From: an uncultured Spirochaetaceae bacterium
GTDB lineage: Bacteria; Spirochaetota; Spirochaetia; Sphaerochaetales; Sphaerochaetaceae
DNA length: 46,200 nucleotides
Assembly (NCBI GenBank): GCA_944389065.1
Contig: CALXKZ010000019.1
Span: forward strand, 1 to 46,200
Direction: 5' to 3'
In this document: piece after piece, positions 17,610-25,673 of the stretch
Layout: each line of letters starts with the position of its first letter
Position numbering within the stretch: the first letter of the stretch is position 1
The notes under the pieces: generated by a model
What the model was told of the DNA's origin: nothing
The model's input: only the letters and a program-made list of their open reading frames with translations
Database searches by the model: none
Made by a program: the position numbers and the translations under genes

Positions 17610-18386
17610 TCAGCAGAATGCTGTGAAGATGCCGTCTTTCTCAGCGACTGTCACTTTTCTTCCATAAAGATCTGAAAGGATGTCTGAGCGGAGAAGCTCC
17701 TTCTTAGTCCCATCAGCAGCTATTTTCCCATCCTTCATCAGAATGATCCGGTCCATTGACGGCAGAATCTCAGAAAGCTCATGGGTGACCATGACAATCG
17801 TTCTGTCTTCTGTCGCATAGCTTTCGATCGTATTCCTGAGATCTGCCCTTGATGGAAAGTCAAGTCCGGATGATGCTTCATCCAGAAGAAGGATATCGGG
17901 GGATGTTATGGCTGCCCGGGAAAGAAGGACCCTGCGCTTTTCGCCTGTGGATAGCGTGTTCATCGTCCTGTCTTTTTTCTCTGCCATGCCTGTCTTTTCC
18001 AGCTCCCGGTCCGCTTTTATCCAATCTTCCTCAGCAACTGCATGGTGGAAGTCAAAGCCTAATGAGGAGTGAAGACCGGAGGCGACGATCTCCCTGGCGG
18101 GGTATGCTGATGTGAAGAACTCATCCTGCGAAGGAGAGACAAGGCTGATCCTCATTTTCAGCTCCTGTATCATCCAGCGTTCCTCTCCGAGGATGGATGA
18201 TCTGTATTCATCTAGAGCAAGCGGATATGTCCTTCTTGCAATGACATCGATCAATGTTGATTTCCCAGCCCCGTTGGGTCCGATTATCGCTATATGTTCT
18301 CCCATATCAGCATGGAGAGAGATATCCTTCAGGATATATTTGCCATCTCTTCTGACAGATGCGTGTTCGATAGTGAAAGCTTCCAT
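17610..18386 (-). CDS. Stand-alone ABC transporter ATP-binding protein (ModF/YlmA-like)
   Basis: 258 residues from the ATG at 18386. Walker A GPNGAGKS, Q-loop SLVSPSQDEF, signature LSTGEKRR, Walker B ILLLDEASSGLDFPSR, and switch His (MVTHELSE). The cassette resembles single ATPases such as ModF and YlmA that have no adjacent permease. None is encoded here, so its partner or a non-transport role is unknown. No Shine-Dalgarno sequence; the ATG is exactly 6 bases after a TATCAT -10, so the mRNA is predicted leaderless. Longer in-frame starts upstream would include promoter DNA and are rejected. Confidence 0.82.
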   Translation of the reverse strand: MEAFTIEHASVRRDGKYILKDISLHADMGEHIAIIGPNGAGKSTLIDVIARRTYPLALDEYRSSILGEERWMIQELKMRISLVSPSQDEFFTSAYPAREIVASGLHSSLGFDFHHAVAEEDWIKADRELEKTGMAEKKDRTMNTLSTGEKRRVLLSRAAITSPDILLLDEASSGLDFPSRADLRNTIESYATEDRTIVMVTHELSEILPSMDRIILMKDGKIAADGTKKELLRSDILSDLYGRKVTVAEKDGIFTAFC

Positions 18387-18392
18387 GTCTGC

Positions 18393-18421
18393 ATGATATT
18401 GCGAAAGCTTATGTGATACAA
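18393..18421 (-). promoter_or_regulatory. Promoter of the ABC ATPase gene, leaderless type
   Basis: Minus strand: TTGTAT (18421-18416), 17-bp spacer, TATCAT (18398-18393), then 6 bases (GCAGAC) and the ATG. The -35 overlaps the -10 of the divergent cytidine deaminase gene. Confidence 0.65.
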
Positions 18422-18422
18422 T
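18414..18422 (+). promoter_or_regulatory. Extended -10 of the cytidine deaminase gene
   Basis: TGA-TACAAT ends 8 bases before the ATG at 18431, with no Shine-Dalgarno sequence and no good -35 at the right distance. It shares bases with the -35 of the divergent ATPase promoter, so the two may not fire together. Confidence 0.5.
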
Positions 18423-18430
18423 TATCAGAT

Positions 18431-18808
18431 ATGACATTGAGAGAAGCGCTTATCGCAGCTGCGGAATCTGTTCTCGGAACGAGAATGATTTCAGCAGATT
18501 CTTCATGCGGGTGTGTCGCCTCAGCTTTGATGACTGAGCAGGGTAATATCTACAAAGGCGTATGTCTTGATGCGCCTTGCTCTCTTGGCTTCTGTGCAGA
18601 GCAGGCCGCGGTAGCCGCTATGCTTACAGCAGGAGAGAGCAGGGTGATGGCAATCGTTGCTGTACATGAGGATGGCCGGATCCTACCTCCATGTGGACGA
18701 TGCAGGGAGCTTCTGTATCAGATCGATCATGGAAACATCACAACCCGGATTTTCCTTCCCGATGGAAGCGATGAGCTTCGCAATCTTCTTCCTTGTCTCT
18801 GGAACTGA
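18431..18808 (+). CDS. Cytidine deaminase (or blasticidin-S-deaminase-like)
   Basis: 125 residues, the size of tetrameric cytidine deaminases. Zinc/proton-shuttle motif CAEQAAVAAML, and the second zinc motif PCGRCRELL, are both intact. It converts cytidine/deoxycytidine to uridine forms for pyrimidine salvage. The ATG at 18431 is chosen over an upstream GTG at 18413, which lies in the promoter. The overall pattern (GxCLDAPCSLGFCAEQ) also resembles blasticidin-S-deaminase-like members, so substrate range is uncertain. Confidence 0.85.
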   Translation: MTLREALIAAAESVLGTRMISADSSCGCVASALMTEQGNIYKGVCLDAPCSLGFCAEQAAVAAMLTAGESRVMAIVAVHEDGRILPPCGRCRELLYQIDHGNITTRIFLPDGSDELRNLLPCLWN

Positions 18809-19059
18809 ATGAGGCAAATGTCATCATGCCGTATAATGATAGTAATTTATCGATATATCTGTCCGAGATTGATGTAAAGAAAAATTAACATTTTATTTGC
18901 ATTCCTTCATAACCTGTGAGACAATTTATTTATCCGGGAAGGATGATTGATCCAGCACCTTCACGGATTCTCAGTAGAATGGGAACAAGGAGGTTTGCCA
19001 CTGGTTTATTCCAGTGGTGATTTTTTTTGACAGTTCCCCTTTGATGATAGGAGATCCTG
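18809..19059 (+). other. Gene-free gap between cdd and the polymerase operon
   Basis: 251 bases, AT-rich in its first half (a TATAAT at 18832-18837 without a good -35). An AAGGAGG (18987-18993) with no credible reading frame follows, then a terminator. It may hold the cdd 3' UTR or a small RNA; no riboswitch class was recognised. Confidence 0.4.
18998..19028 (+). terminator. Rho-independent terminator, plus-strand orientation
   Basis: CCACTGG (18998-19004), TTTATT loop, CCAGTGG (19011-19017), then TGA and eight T. It ends plus-strand transcription, from cdd or from a small RNA in the gap. In the minus direction there is no T-run, so it serves the polymerase operon poorly. Confidence 0.8.
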
Positions 19060-19260
19060 TCATTGCTTCTTCTCTGCATTGATATAGTATTCTCTTTCGG
19101 ATCCAGCCTGTGCAAGCTCTGCTGTTTTCTCTATTGCTTCCTCATATCCTGTAAGTGCTGCGAAAGGAGCAAACTGGGCAGCCCGCTCTGACATCGTCAT
19201 ATGATTCCTTTTCTTTGACACATGATGCGGCATATTGATTATATCTTCATAGCTGTTCAT
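19060..19260 (-). CDS. Small conserved partner protein of the UmuC-like polymerase
   Basis: 66 residues: INMPHHVSKKRNHMTMSER then AAQFAPFAALTGYEEAI. This pattern occurs in small proteins encoded directly after UmuC/DinP-like polymerases in Firmicutes and spirochaetes, in the position of YolD. No enzymatic motif. It starts within the last codon of the polymerase gene (ATGA overlap), so it is translationally coupled. A processivity-factor adaptor or regulatory role is inferred from context only. Confidence 0.7.
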   Translation of the reverse strand: MNSYEDIINMPHHVSKKRNHMTMSERAAQFAPFAALTGYEEAIEKTAELAQAGSEREYYINAEKKQ

Positions 19261-20741
19261 GCCTGGTGCCCTCCGATCTGGTTGTTCCTATCTCTTGCCG
19301 TCGATCCCTCTTCATAGCTCATGCCGCGAAGTATGGCATTCTTGCCGAATCTGTGTTTTATGTCGAGCAGCGCATCCTGCATCCTCTTTTCCTTGTCCTC
19401 CCTGTTTTCTTCCTGACAGTCATCTGCAAAAAGATCCGGTATGCTGCATTTTGCCTCATCGGAATCTTCGTATACTGTGTTGTTTGCAGAGATTGTTATC
19501 CTGCAGATCAGGAGGGACTTGTCTGCTGCTTCGCTGAAGATTGCCAGTGCGGCTTTGATTATCGCAGCAGAGGATGCGGTATAGTGCTCTAGCATATGCG
19601 TTCCCTGTGAGTGCTTCGGTACAGTGCGGCCATAGTGATCGATCTTTATCCTGCCATGGTACTCTCCTGTGCTGATGTTTGAGATATCATAGCCGATATA
19701 AAGTCCTATCTGACGGGTGACGAGTCTCTTTTCACGCAGATCAAGCGCAAGCTGATCAGCCATTTCCTTTACGATCAGCATTGCTTTATCAGAGGAATAG
19801 GGACAATGCAGAACCTGCCCCGAGCTTATGCTGCTTGAAGATGGCCTGTAATTCTTGATGTCCTTTATCGTGCATGGCTCCCAGCCCCATGCATGGTCAA
19901 TCAGAAGCTCTGCATTGATTCCGAAGAGCTTATACAGCAGATCCTCGTTGTAGTAATCATCATCGCTGCCGATTGAGCACCTGGCTATATCTCCCATTGT
20001 GAACAGACGTTTCTCTTCCAGCTTTCTGGCGTATCCATGCCCGACTCTCCAGAAATCGGTCAGGGGACGATGCGTCCATAGCTCCCGCCTGTAGCTCATT
20101 TCATCAAGTGATGCTATTCTCGCCCCGTTGCTATCTGCTGCGATATGCTTTGCTTTTATATCCATAGCCACTTTGGCAAGATACAGATTCGTGCCTATTC
20201 CTGCCGTTGCTGTTATGCCTGTTGATGCCATGACATCCTTTATGATTGTCCTCGCAAGCTCTTCTGCTGAAAGCCTGTAGGCAGCAAGGTATCCTGTCAC
20301 GTCCATGAAAACCTCATCGATCGAATACACATGGATATCCTCAGGAGCAACATATTTAAGGTATATGCTGTAGATCCTGGTACTGTAATCGATATACAGG
20401 GCCATACGGGGCGGGGCTGCTATGTACTCAAGACTCAGAGAGGAATCTGCTTTCAGCTCTGATCCTGACCATGTGGATCCTGAGAATCTCCCTCCCGGGG
20501 CTTTTCTTTTCCTTGCTGAATTGAACTCTTTTACTGCTTCCTCGACTTCGAATAATCTGCAGCGGCCGGGGATCCCTAAGGATTTCAGCATAGGAGAGAC
20601 AGCAAGGCAGATTGTCTTTTCGCTTCTCTTTCTGTCAGCCACGACAAGGTTGGCATCGAGCGGATCCAGACCTCGCTCCCTGCACTCAACAGATGCATAG
20701 AATGACTTCAGATCGATTGCTATATATGCCCTGTCTCCCAT
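19257..20741 (-). CDS. Y-family DNA polymerase (UmuC/DinP-like lesion-bypass polymerase)
   Basis: 494 residues from the ATG at 20741. Catalytic motifs: AIDLKSFYASVE (first metal Asp) and YSIDEVFMDV (Asp-Glu pair). A palm/finger segment (GITATAGIGTNLYLAKVAMD), little-finger domain and C-terminal QIGGHQA tail follow. It inserts nucleotides opposite damaged bases, with low fidelity. Longer than DinB (~350) owing to an extended C-terminus, as in the YqjW/UvrX group. No LexA box was recognised. The ATG sits 6 bases after a perfect TATAAT, so the mRNA is predicted leaderless; the longer in-frame start 39 bases upstream would lie before the promoter. Confidence 0.9.
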   Translation of the reverse strand: MGDRAYIAIDLKSFYASVECRERGLDPLDANLVVADRKRSEKTICLAVSPMLKSLGIPGRCRLFEVEEAVKEFNSARKRKAPGGRFSGSTWSGSELKADSSLSLEYIAAPPRMALYIDYSTRIYSIYLKYVAPEDIHVYSIDEVFMDVTGYLAAYRLSAEELARTIIKDVMASTGITATAGIGTNLYLAKVAMDIKAKHIAADSNGARIASLDEMSYRRELWTHRPLTDFWRVGHGYARKLEEKRLFTMGDIARCSIGSDDDYYNEDLLYKLFGINAELLIDHAWGWEPCTIKDIKNYRPSSSSISSGQVLHCPYSSDKAMLIVKEMADQLALDLREKRLVTRQIGLYIGYDISNISTGEYHGRIKIDHYGRTVPKHSQGTHMLEHYTASSAAIIKAALAIFSEAADKSLLICRITISANNTVYEDSDEAKCSIPDLFADDCQEENREDKEKRMQDALLDIKHRFGKNAILRGMSYEEGSTARDRNNQIGGHQA

Positions 20742-20747
20742 GCAAAG

Positions 20748-20776
20748 ATTATATTGCCCGTTTCCATTGCATACAA
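20748..20776 (-). promoter_or_regulatory. Promoter of the Y-family polymerase gene, leaderless type
   Basis: Minus strand: TTGTAT (20776-20771), 17 bp, TATAAT (20753-20748), 6 bases (CTTTGC), ATG. The hexamers and spacing match the ABC ATPase promoter closely. Confidence 0.75.
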
Positions 20777-20878
20777 TCATCCTTTTCCCATTCGATTGTG
20801 CAGAGTTGATGTAGAAACAACAGGCCTATTCACCTTTTTGCATTGTTTGTGTAACAATCTTCGTTATCAAAGGTTGAT

Positions 20879-21733
20879 ATGTATATGCTAAGGTGCTTTC
20901 TTGTCTTCGTTTCTGCTTCTATGATTCTTCTGTCGTCCTGTGCGACGACCGATAGCGGTGTGCTTGCATCAGGAAGCAGACGGGCTGATATCGTAGAAGC
21001 TCTCTCATCAGAGCGGCCGGAAGACAATAAGATCGACCTTGCGCTTGAGCTGCCGTTTGCTGATACAGTAAGGAATGCACCACAGCCTCAGATTGAAACA
21101 GCTGAGCCAGAGGTCTCTGAGGAAGTGGAGGAAATTCCCGCTGAAATCCAGGAAAACACAGACACAGAGGCGGTAGAGCTTTCTCCAGCTGAAGCGGTAC
21201 CCGTACCCGAGACAGCAGTGTCCGCAGAGGAAAACGTTCCAGAGGAAGAGATAATCTCTGTAACGGCCGATGCTGCCATATCAGCTGAGCCGGAGGCGGA
21301 AGCTGTGATGGAACCTGAAATGCCAGAGCTTCCTTCCGAGAGCGATGAGAGTGTTCCTGCATTTATCGAGGAGGAGATCCCTCTTCCTCAGAATGATAAT
21401 ATTGCTGAAGTGCAGAAGACTCCTTCAGCAGTCCATCCGGCAGTGGCTGCTCCCCGGACAATGCCTGCGGCAATGAGCAGGATAATAGTCGATGCGATGA
21501 TTGCTTCTGTCGTCATTGTCATAATGTTCACCGTTGCAACCGCAATCAGAAGCGCATACAAGATGCCTTTGTCCTATCTGCTTTCGGCTGTCATTGCCTT
21601 GCTTATATCATTCCTTCCGTTTGTCATCTGCATAATCATCGGAGGAATGTCGAAAGTATGGTATTCGTACTTCCTGCTTCTGCTATCATTCTTCATATTC
21701 CGCTCGGGAAAGGGTCGGAGAGATTTTCGATAG
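20879..21733 (+). CDS. Acidic lipoprotein with C-terminal membrane segments
   Basis: 284 residues, no recognised family. The N-terminal signal ends in the lipobox LLSSC (Cys ~21), so it should be lipid-anchored. Residues ~60-200 are a low-complexity, Glu/Pro/Ala/Val-rich acidic stretch (repeated PE, EEI and AEE units). The last ~90 residues contain two to three hydrophobic helices (VDAMIASVVIVIMFTVATA; LLSAVIALLISFLPFVICII; SYFLLLLSFFIF) and end in a basic tail. Combining a lipobox with C-terminal transmembrane helices is unusual. Start ATG 20879 lies after TATCAA (20865-20870) and AAAGG; an ATG at 20885 is possible. Overlaps the convergent ROK gene by 41 bases. Confidence 0.7.
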   Translation: MYMLRCFLVFVSASMILLSSCATTDSGVLASGSRRADIVEALSSERPEDNKIDLALELPFADTVRNAPQPQIETAEPEVSEEVEEIPAEIQENTDTEAVELSPAEAVPVPETAVSAEENVPEEEIISVTADAAISAEPEAEAVMEPEMPELPSESDESVPAFIEEEIPLPQNDNIAEVQKTPSAVHPAVAAPRTMPAAMSRIIVDAMIASVVIVIMFTVATAIRSAYKMPLSYLLSAVIALLISFLPFVICIIIGGMSKVWYSYFLLLLSFFIFRSGKGRRDFR

Positions 21734-22751
21734 CTTTCAGCCTGGCAAGGAGCTCTGTATGATAGAAGAAGGAATCCAGGGCTTTTAGCGCGGCACCTTC
21801 CCTCGCTCCGTTCTCTCCTGCAGATGATCTGTATATTATGACATCCGACCGGGAAGGAGGCAGCAGCGATGATACAAGTGTCTGCAGATATGCATAGAAT
21901 GGATCCGGCATCAAAGACATTCTTCCTGTGATGATCACAGAGGATGCGGAAAGAGCCTGGATTGCTTCGGAAAGAGCTGCGGCCATGGGGCGCATGGCTG
22001 ATTGGATCGTATCATGGTATTCGGCCTTGCTGAAAAGGGCTCTATAGCTTTCTGCTCCGGCTTTTCTTAGAATCGTCCGTCCTGAGGCAGCTGCTTCAAG
22101 ACATCCTTTTCCGCCACAGCTGCAATCGCCATCTTTCTGGGCCCTGATGTGAGGGAATTGCGGGAGAGTGATCAGCATGCCGTTTTTTCTTATTGCTGCT
22201 GCGATGCTGTCGGACCACGAGAGGAACAGGAAGGATTCGAGATCTCCGAGACGGGCCATCTCTGCCTCAGCTTCGGCTTCTGCCCTGGTTATGCGTATGA
22301 AAGGAAACGGAAGATCGATTGGGATATCGGAGTCTGATGCTATTGCCGCTCCATATATTGTGGTATCGCCGGTGCTCATCTTTGATACAAGCTTCAGTAT
22401 ATCATTCTGGAATGATTCACCTTTCGGGAGCCTTTCATAGCGCAGTATCCTTCCCTGCAGATCGGATACAGCTACAGAAAGTGATGCCCTGCCTTCTTCT
22501 ATCGAGAAGACTCTGCCGGCCTTGCTGTTGATTGATAGGAGAGTTCCGGGGCGCCCTTGCAATGTCTGCTCGCGGCCCGACTCCGAAATCAGATTCTCCT
22601 CGATCATCTTCTGGCATATCTCACCTATGGATACTTTGTTTATATCGAGACGTCTGGAAAGCTCTGCTTTTGAGCAAGTGCCTTTTCTTAGTTCGGAGAG
22701 GACTTTAAGTCTGTTGATTCTCCTTGCATTATCTGGTCTTGAGAAATCCAT
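21693..22751 (-). CDS. ROK-family transcriptional repressor (NagC/XylR type)
   Basis: 352 residues from the ATG at 22751. N-terminal winged HTH (INRLKVLSELRKGTCSKAELSRR...INKVSIGEICQKM) followed by the sugar-kinase-like ROK domain. The zinc motif CSCGGKGCLE and a late glycine-rich segment are kept. The N-terminal nucleotide loop (usually DxGxT) reads IEEGRAS and the GxGxG segment is replaced by LFLSWSDSIAAAI, so kinase activity is unlikely. It probably senses a sugar or amino-sugar; no transporter is adjacent, so the target is unknown. The start is set by a TTGCCC-N17-TATCAT promoter 6 bases upstream; an ATG at 22769 with weak TGAGG is the alternative. Confidence 0.82.
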   Translation of the reverse strand: MDFSRPDNARRINRLKVLSELRKGTCSKAELSRRLDINKVSIGEICQKMIEENLISESGREQTLQGRPGTLLSINSKAGRVFSIEEGRASLSVAVSDLQGRILRYERLPKGESFQNDILKLVSKMSTGDTTIYGAAIASDSDIPIDLPFPFIRITRAEAEAEAEMARLGDLESFLFLSWSDSIAAAIRKNGMLITLPQFPHIRAQKDGDCSCGGKGCLEAAASGRTILRKAGAESYRALFSKAEYHDTIQSAMRPMAAALSEAIQALSASSVIITGRMSLMPDPFYAYLQTLVSSLLPPSRSDVIIYRSSAGENGAREGAALKALDSFFYHTELLARLKAIENLSDPFPSGI

Positions 22752-22757
22752 ACTGAA

Positions 22758-22786
22758 ATGATAAGCCATCCTCACTTCACGGGCAA
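22758..22786 (-). promoter_or_regulatory. Promoter of the ROK gene, leaderless type
   Basis: Minus strand: TTGCCC (22786-22781), 17 bp, TATCAT (22763-22758), 6 bases (TTCAGT), ATG 22751. An upstream in-frame ATG lies inside the spacer. Confidence 0.6.
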
Positions 22787-22853
22787 TGGTGTTTGATGAG
22801 TTGCCGTTTTGTGTTGTCGTTAGTATTTTCTCTTTTGTTATAGGGAGATAAAT

Positions 22854-24731
22854 ATGTCCAGCAGAAAATTCAAGACAGAGGTCGCAGACCTTCTGCACCT
22901 CATAATCCATTCGCTTTATTCAAACAAGGAGATATTCCTGCGTGAGCTTATATCCAACGCATCGGATGCTATCGATAAACTGAGATACCTTTCCCTCACC
23001 GACGAGAAGCTGAAAGGCTTTTCATTCGAACCTAGGATTGATATCTCATTCACGGAAGAAGGGACAAGGACCCTCACCATCAGTGATAACGGAATCGGAA
23101 TGGATGAGGATGATCTTAATAACAACCTCGGAACAATCGCTTCTTCCGGGACAAGGAAGTTCCTTGCTTCGCTGACAGATGAGCAGAAAAAGGATTCCAA
23201 TCTCATCGGTCAGTTCGGCGTTGGCTTCTATTCAGCTTTCATGGTTGCAAAGCACATAACGGTCATAAGCCGCAAAGCAGGGGATGACAAAGCATGGAAG
23301 TGGGAGTCGGATGGTGAGAGCTCTTATACAGTAGAGGAGGCCCAGCGTGATGAGCAGGGCTCGACAATCATCCTCACTCTCAACAGTGAAGGTGAGGAGT
23401 ATGCCAACAGATGGGAGCTCCAGAATCTTATAAAGAAGTATTCGGATAATATCGCATATCCGATATTCCTTTCCTATGATCAGGTCCATTACGACAATGA
23501 CAAGAAGGATGCGGAAGGCAATCCGCTCAAGACATCCGAGCACAAAAGGGAGCAGATCAATACAGCATCTGCACTCTGGAAGAGGCCCAAGAGCTCAATA
23601 AAAGATGAGGAGTATAAGGAGTTCTATAAGAATTCCTTCTATGATAGCGATGACCCTCTCTTCTATATCCATACACAGGCAGAAGGGGCACAGGAGTATA
23701 CTACGCTTTTCTATATACCGGCCAAAGCTCCGTTCGATATGTATTATGCGGACTATCGCCCGGGGGTGAAGCTCTATGTGAAACGGGTATACATCACAGA
23801 TGATGATAAGGACCTTCTCCCATCCTATCTCCGTTTTGTCAGGGGCATAATCGATAGTGAGGATCTGCCTCTTAATGTATCAAGGGAGATACTTCAGGAG
23901 AATAGGGTGATGGCAGCTATCAGAAGCGCTTCCGTAAAGAAGCTGCTGGGTGAATTCCGCAAGATAGGAGAGAATAATCCGGATCTGTATGATAAGTTCA
24001 TCTCACAGTATAACCGTCCTCTCAAGGAAGGCCTTTACTCCGATTATGCAAACAGGGATACCCTTCTTGAGCTTGTACGTTACAGAAGCAGTGCAGAAGA
24101 TGGATTCGTGTCACTGAAGAAATACAAGGAAAGGATGAAGGAAGGACAGAAGGCCATATACTATATTTCCGGTGGCAGGGAGGATGTCCTGAAGGCTTCT
24201 CCTCTTGTGGCTGCATATAAGGAGAAAGGCTATGAGGTCCTCATCATGTCAGATGATATCGATGATATCGTGACAGCCACAATCGGAAAATATGGAGATG
24301 TGCTTCTCAAGGCTATAAACAAACAGGGCGCGCTTGATGATCTCAAGAGCGATGATGATAAGAAGAAGGAAGAGGAGAACAAACCTGTCGCTGAGAAGAT
24401 CAGGAAGGCACTGGGAGATAAGGTCAGGGATGTCGTTGTCTCGACAAGGCTAACGGATTCACCGGCTGCTGTGATCATGGGGGATGATGATCCATCTGTG
24501 CAGATGCAGCGCATCATGAAGCAGATGGGGGCAGGGGAAATGCCTGATATCAAGCCTCTCCTTGAGATCAATCCTGATTCTCCTGTCATACAGAAGATTG
24601 AAGCTGCATCTGCCGAGGATTATGTTGTGGCAGCAAGTTCCGTGATCCTTGATCAGGCACTCCTGCAGGAAGGGGTGATGCCATCTGATCCTGCGGCTTT
24701 CGCAAGAAATCTCACAAAGCTTCTTTCCTGA
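22854..24731 (+). CDS. htpG: Hsp90-family chaperone HtpG
   Basis: 625 residues, full length for bacterial Hsp90. The N-terminal GHKL ATPase domain has LISNASDAIDKLRY, ISDNGIGMDEDDL, GQFGVGFYSAFMV and a GSTIILTL strand. The middle domain holds the catalytic-Arg loop region (SREILQENRVM), and the C-terminal dimerisation domain ends without MEEVD, as in bacteria. Assists folding and stress survival in the cytoplasm. GGGAG lies 6 bases before the ATG. A weak promoter (TTGTCG-N18-TTATAG) is close to the start; no CIRCE element is present. A terminator follows. Confidence 0.97.
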   Translation: MSSRKFKTEVADLLHLIIHSLYSNKEIFLRELISNASDAIDKLRYLSLTDEKLKGFSFEPRIDISFTEEGTRTLTISDNGIGMDEDDLNNNLGTIASSGTRKFLASLTDEQKKDSNLIGQFGVGFYSAFMVAKHITVISRKAGDDKAWKWESDGESSYTVEEAQRDEQGSTIILTLNSEGEEYANRWELQNLIKKYSDNIAYPIFLSYDQVHYDNDKKDAEGNPLKTSEHKREQINTASALWKRPKSSIKDEEYKEFYKNSFYDSDDPLFYIHTQAEGAQEYTTLFYIPAKAPFDMYYADYRPGVKLYVKRVYITDDDKDLLPSYLRFVRGIIDSEDLPLNVSREILQENRVMAAIRSASVKKLLGEFRKIGENNPDLYDKFISQYNRPLKEGLYSDYANRDTLLELVRYRSSAEDGFVSLKKYKERMKEGQKAIYYISGGREDVLKASPLVAAYKEKGYEVLIMSDDIDDIVTATIGKYGDVLLKAINKQGALDDLKSDDDKKKEEENKPVAEKIRKALGDKVRDVVVSTRLTDSPAAVIMGDDDPSVQMQRIMKQMGAGEMPDIKPLLEINPDSPVIQKIEAASAEDYVVAASSVILDQALLQEGVMPSDPAAFARNLTKLLS

Positions 24732-24756
24732 ATAAAGCTATTCTGATAGTATCTTT

Positions 24757-24785
24757 GGGCGGCAACAATGCCGTCCAATCTTTTT
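24757..24785 (+). terminator. Terminator between htpG and mscS
   Basis: GGGCGGC (24757-24763) pairs with GCCGTCC (24770-24776) with one G-U pair, 6-base loop, followed by AATCTTTTT. The mscS Shine-Dalgarno site starts right after it, so some read-through is possible. Confidence 0.65.
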
Positions 24786-24797
24786 CAGGAGGGCCCT

Positions 24798-25673
24798 ATG
24801 CTTTTACTTGAAGCTGCAGCTGCTCCAGCTGCTGACGATGTTGCAGAGCTTGCTGAGATGGTCAATGATATATCCAATGGGTTCCATCTCCATCCGCTCC
24901 TTGTTTCTCTGGTCCTTTCGATCATCGCCTTGGTTATATCAAGGATCATTGTCAGGATCATACGCCGTGCGCTTTTATCTGTTTCGAAAAGAGTTCCGAA
25001 ATTCACCCTTCTTATAGCAGGGCTTGTCGGAAAGATAATCTCGGCCTTCGTATGGATCATACTGGTGGTTGTTGTTCTTGGTTTCTTCGGAGTTGATCTT
25101 ACCCCGGTTCTGGCTGGTCTTGGAATCACTGGTGTTGTCTTAGGCTTTGCTCTCCAGGAATCGATAGCTTCGCTTTTCAGCGGAATCATGATCGCAATCA
25201 ATAATCCATTCCGTGTCGGGGACTGGGTTGATATCGGTGATATCTCAGGAACAGTCACTTCAATGGATATCATGTGTGTCACGCTCACTTCCGGCGATAA
25301 TAAGAAGATCACGATGAACAACAGGAATGTATGGGGAAGCACGATTGTCAATTACTCGTATATTGAGAAACGCCGTCTGGATATGACAGTCTCCGTTGAT
25401 TATTCCACAGATACTGATAAAGCGAAGAATGTCATAAGGGCTCTCATAATGAGCTATCCGGAGATCCTTCCTGATCCGGCGCCTGTGGTTGAGGTCAATA
25501 ATTATGGGGCTTCATCGATAGATATCATCGTACGTCCTTACGTTCTTCCTTCTGATTACTGGAAAGTCTACTGGCGCTTCAATGCTGATGTTCTGAGAAC
25601 ACTAAGATCAAACGGAATGGATATGCCGTTCAATCAGCTTGTTGTCCATATGGATAATGGGGACAATAAGTGA
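24798..25673 (+). CDS. mscS: Small-conductance mechanosensitive channel (MscS family)
   Basis: 291 residues from the ATG at 24798, chosen because AGGAGGG sits 4 bases upstream; an ATG at 24768 would lie inside the terminator stem. Three N-terminal membrane helices; the pore helix has the glycine/alanine-packed sequence LAGLGITGVVLGFALQESI. Then the MscS beta domain (NNPFRVGDWVDIGDISGTV, TSGDNKKITMNNRNVWGSTI) and an alpha/beta C-terminal vestibule domain. Opens under hypo-osmotic stress to release solutes. Its stop overlaps the GTG of the next gene. Confidence 0.93.
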   Translation: MLLLEAAAAPAADDVAELAEMVNDISNGFHLHPLLVSLVLSIIALVISRIIVRIIRRALLSVSKRVPKFTLLIAGLVGKIISAFVWIILVVVVLGFFGVDLTPVLAGLGITGVVLGFALQESIASLFSGIMIAINNPFRVGDWVDIGDISGTVTSMDIMCVTLTSGDNKKITMNNRNVWGSTIVNYSYIEKRRLDMTVSVDYSTDTDKAKNVIRALIMSYPEILPDPAPVVEVNNYGASSIDIIVRPYVLPSDYWKVYWRFNADVLRTLRSNGMDMPFNQLVVHMDNGDNK

